This document shows, piece after piece, positions 45,950 to 47,361 of a DNA stretch of 47,361 nt. This DNA is from Flavobacteriales bacterium. GTDB lineage: Bacteria > Bacteroidota > Bacteroidia > Flavobacteriales_F > PHOS-HE28. Every line of letters begins with the position of its first letter. Position 1 is the stretch's first letter. The position numbers were made by a program, and so were the translations under genes. The stretch spans positions 1 to 47,361 of the forward strand of contig JAGNUG010000017.1 of the NCBI GenBank assembly GCA_017987115.1, given 5' to 3'. Below the pieces are notes generated by a model. It was not told where the DNA came from. It searched no databases and was given only the letters and a program-made list of their open reading frames with translations.

Positions 45950-45977
45950 AGCCGCAGATGACGCAGATTTCGCAGAT
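45950..45977 (+). repeat. Left inverted-repeat arm
   Basis: 28 bp starting AGCCGCAGATGACGCAGATT; three CGCAGAT units with starts at 45953, 45962 and 45971. The exact reverse complement is at 46547-46574. Confidence 0.9.
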
Positions 45978-46070
45978 CAATTTAGAACAGCAAAAGCAAG
46001 CATCCATTTGCCTTTAAGCCTATCAGCGTCCTCCACATTTAATATCAATGCTCATCGCTAACTTTCCACT

Positions 46071-46451
46071 ATGGAAACACGCGACCCACAGACCCATGCC
46101 ATCATAGGTGCGGCCATGACCGTACACTCAGAGTTGGGTCGGGGGTTCTTGGAGAGCGTATATCAAGAGGCTCTTGCGCTGGAGATGGATGAACTGGACA
46201 TCCCGTATGAGCGCGAGGTGATCATACCTGTATTTTACAAGGGCCATAAGCTCAACTCCTTCTTCCGCGCCGACTTCATTTGCTTTGGCGAGGTTGTCTT
46301 GGAACTGAAGGCGATCAGCACAACGACCAAGGCGGACGAGGCCCAGATCATCAACTCTATTAAAGCGACGCAACTACAGCGCGGCCTGCTGACAAATTTC
46401 GGCTCAACCCGCTTGCAATACTTCCGCAGAGTGCTAGGCTACGAGGAATGA
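46071..46451 (+). CDS. GxxExxY protein (PDDEXK_3-like nuclease fold)
   Basis: A 126-aa protein of the GxxExxY family. The name motif is G25-F-L-E28-S-V-Y31 after MTVHSELGR. Possible nuclease-fold residues are E28, D68 (RADF) and E78-x-K80 (LELKA), which match the PD-(D/E)xK layout assigned to this family. The hydrophobic strands YEREVIIPVFYKGH and VVLELKAIS are typical. No biochemical role is established that I know of; members are often numerous in environmental genomes. The gene lies alone inside an inverted-repeat cassette, 148 nt after the NuoF-like gene and 175 nt before fdhA. Confidence 0.85.
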   Translation: METRDPQTHAIIGAAMTVHSELGRGFLESVYQEALALEMDELDIPYEREVIIPVFYKGHKLNSFFRADFICFGEVVLELKAISTTTKADEAQIINSIKATQLQRGLLTNFGSTRLQYFRRVLGYEE

Positions 46452-46546
46452 TCTTCTGGCGAGCACCACGCGAACAAGAGACCGGCCGCAGATTTCGTGG
46501 ATAAATTCCACGCCGAGGGTTTCGCCTTCCTTTCCCCCCAATATTC

Positions 46547-46574
46547 ATCTGCGAAATCTGCGTCATCTGCGGCT
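46547..46574 (-). repeat. Right inverted-repeat arm
   Basis: Exact reverse complement of 45950-45977; three units read as ATCTGCG on the plus strand. It ends 52 nt before the next gene's ATG. Confidence 0.9.
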
Positions 46575-46626
46575 GCGTTCACAATTCCGTGCCTCGACCC
46601 AAGCCTCCTTATCTTCGTACTTACCC

Positions 46627-47361
46627 ATGAACACGACACCTACTTCAAAGGCTAATTCGCCTACATCACCCGTTGCCAAGACCGGCACTGCCCCAGCCGC
46701 ATCCAATGCCGTGAAGACCGACACCAAGGTCGCGTTCATCAATGGCAAAGCGACACCGATCGTCGAAGGCGAAACGATCCTCGATCTCCTGCGCCGCAAC
46801 ATGGGTCCGGATCCTGTGCCGACATTGTGCGATGCACCCAACTTGGAACCCTTCGGGTCCTGTCGTGTGTGCAGTGTGGAAGTTGCGTTGAAAGAAGATG
46901 GACCAAGCAAAGTGATGGCGAGTTGCCACACACCTGTTGCGAACGGACAGTACATCACCACGCACAGCGAGCGCATGAAACGCTTGCGCAAGAACATCGT
47001 GGAATTGGTGTTGACGAACTACCCGATCGAAAAACTGAAGACCGAGAACCACGGTGCCAACGAGTTGTACAATGTGGTGCAGCAAACGGGCTTCGACATG
47101 GACAGCGTGCGTTACCCGAAAGGTGCATTTCCCTTGGATGCCGCCGGGCCGGATAAGCAGTTCGCGCTCGACAACTCGCATTCGTACATGGTCACCGATC
47201 TGGAGAGCTGCATCAATTGTTACCGCTGTGTGCGCGCGTGCGATGAGGTGCAAGGCGAGATGGTGCTCACCATGGCCGGACGGGGTTTCGATAGCTGGAT
47301 CGCCAAAGGAACCGGCGAAAGTTTCAAGGACAGCGATTGCGTGAGTTGCGGTGCATGTGCC
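46627..47361 (+). CDS. NAD-dependent formate dehydrogenase alpha subunit, N-terminal part (cut by right edge)
   Basis: 245 codons are visible. After a 35-residue Ser/Ala/Thr-rich leader with no clear signal peptide comes a NuoG-like ferredoxin domain: ILDLLRRN, then LCDAPNLEPFGSCRVCSVEV and SCHTPV for a [2Fe-2S] site. Next is a His/Cys segment, then the ferredoxin-like CINCYRCVRACDEVQGEMVL, AGRGFDSWIAKG and DCVSCGACA, where the window stops. AGRGFxS...SDCVSCGAC is typical of FdsA/FdhA formate dehydrogenase alpha subunits, which continue into a molybdopterin domain of about 700 residues. HoxU or NuoG are the alternatives. TATCTTCG at 46610-46617 may be its own promoter. Confidence 0.82.
   Translation, partial: MNTTPTSKANSPTSPVAKTGTAPAASNAVKTDTKVAFINGKATPIVEGETILDLLRRNMGPDPVPTLCDAPNLEPFGSCRVCSVEVALKEDGPSKVMASCHTPVANGQYITTHSERMKRLRKNIVELVLTNYPIEKLKTENHGANELYNVVQQTGFDMDSVRYPKGAFPLDAAGPDKQFALDNSHSYMVTDLESCINCYRCVRACDEVQGEMVLTMAGRGFDSWIAKGTGESFKDSDCVSCGACA

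Larger units (their letters stand above)
45950..46574. mobile_element. 625-bp cassette: GxxExxY gene enclosed by 28-bp perfect inverted repeats
   Basis: The left arm (45950-45977) and right arm (46547-46574) are perfect 28-bp reverse complements with 569 bp between them. Each arm is three tandem copies of CGCAGAT spaced every 9 bp. A degenerate extra copy, GCCGCAGATTTCGTGGAT, lies at 46485-46502. The only gene inside is the GxxExxY protein. No transposase and no clear target-site duplication are visible. The cassette sits between the two formate dehydrogenase subunit genes, which are normally adjacent, so a later insertion is the simplest reading. How it moves is unknown. Confidence 0.7.

Noticed and set aside
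1-47361. CRISPR arrays, tRNA or rRNA genes, prophage genes
   Set aside because: No regularly spaced repeats with unique spacers, no cloverleaf with a conserved T-loop, no rRNA signature and no phage structural genes were seen.

Overview
The window reads as a chromosome segment of a Bacteroidota bacterium, most likely an uncultured member of, or near, the Flavobacteriales with moderate GC. The evidence is SprA of the type IX secretion system (T9SS) beside ruvA, two proteins with C-terminal T9SS sorting domains, an alternative complex III (actABCDEF) joined to an aa3-type oxidase, DUF6029 and Omp28-family envelope proteins, and promoter-like TAnnTTTG boxes. I see no rRNA, tRNA, CRISPR array, prophage or transposase. 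The one mobile-looking item is a 625-bp inverted-repeat cassette near the right end.

Layout. 1-6909 (minus): ruvA then sprA, which runs off the left edge. 7062-9330: a sirtuin, a convergent T9SS cargo protein and a TlpA-like thioredoxin. 9632-12207 (plus): a DUF6029 outer-membrane protein coupled to an Omp28-type lipoprotein. 12458-13679: a small conserved-looking protein and queG. 13821-18318 (minus): a tight four-gene unit of NarL-type response regulator, 121-aa orphan, secreted HELGH metalloprotease-like protein and TPR histidine kinase. 18469-20184 (minus): an outer-membrane protein and ruvB. 20367-31923 (minus): actA-B-C-D-E-F-coxB-coxA, a quinol-to-oxygen electron-transfer unit. 32196-32690: a SPOR protein. 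32779-37424 (minus): rimP-nusA-infB. 37610-39343 (minus): a MORN/YwqK-repeat protein. 39651-43742 (plus): a T9SS-targeted pentaheme cytochrome, MOSC protein, queuosine-precursor transporter and GNAT acetyltransferase, each pair overlapping by 4 nt. 43958-47361 (plus): a small basic protein and the diaphorase and alpha subunits of a predicted NAD-dependent formate dehydrogenase, the latter cut by the right edge.

How the parts fit. ActA-F would oxidise menaquinol and pass electrons through c-type hemes to CoxB/CoxA; the formate dehydrogenase would supply NADH. T9SS (SprA) would export the two sorting-domain proteins, including the multiheme cytochrome, giving a possible route for heme-borne electrons to the cell surface. 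queG and the YhhQ-type transporter belong to queuosine synthesis and salvage.

Most worth a second look: the GxxExxY gene enclosed by a 28-bp perfect inverted repeat of 9-bp iterons between two formate dehydrogenase subunit genes; the T9SS-targeted pentaheme cytochrome; the response regulator/orphan/metalloprotease/kinase operon; a terminator-like hairpin between a predicted promoter and rimP; and a dyad upstream of the respiratory operon. All functions come from motif reading; no database search was run.
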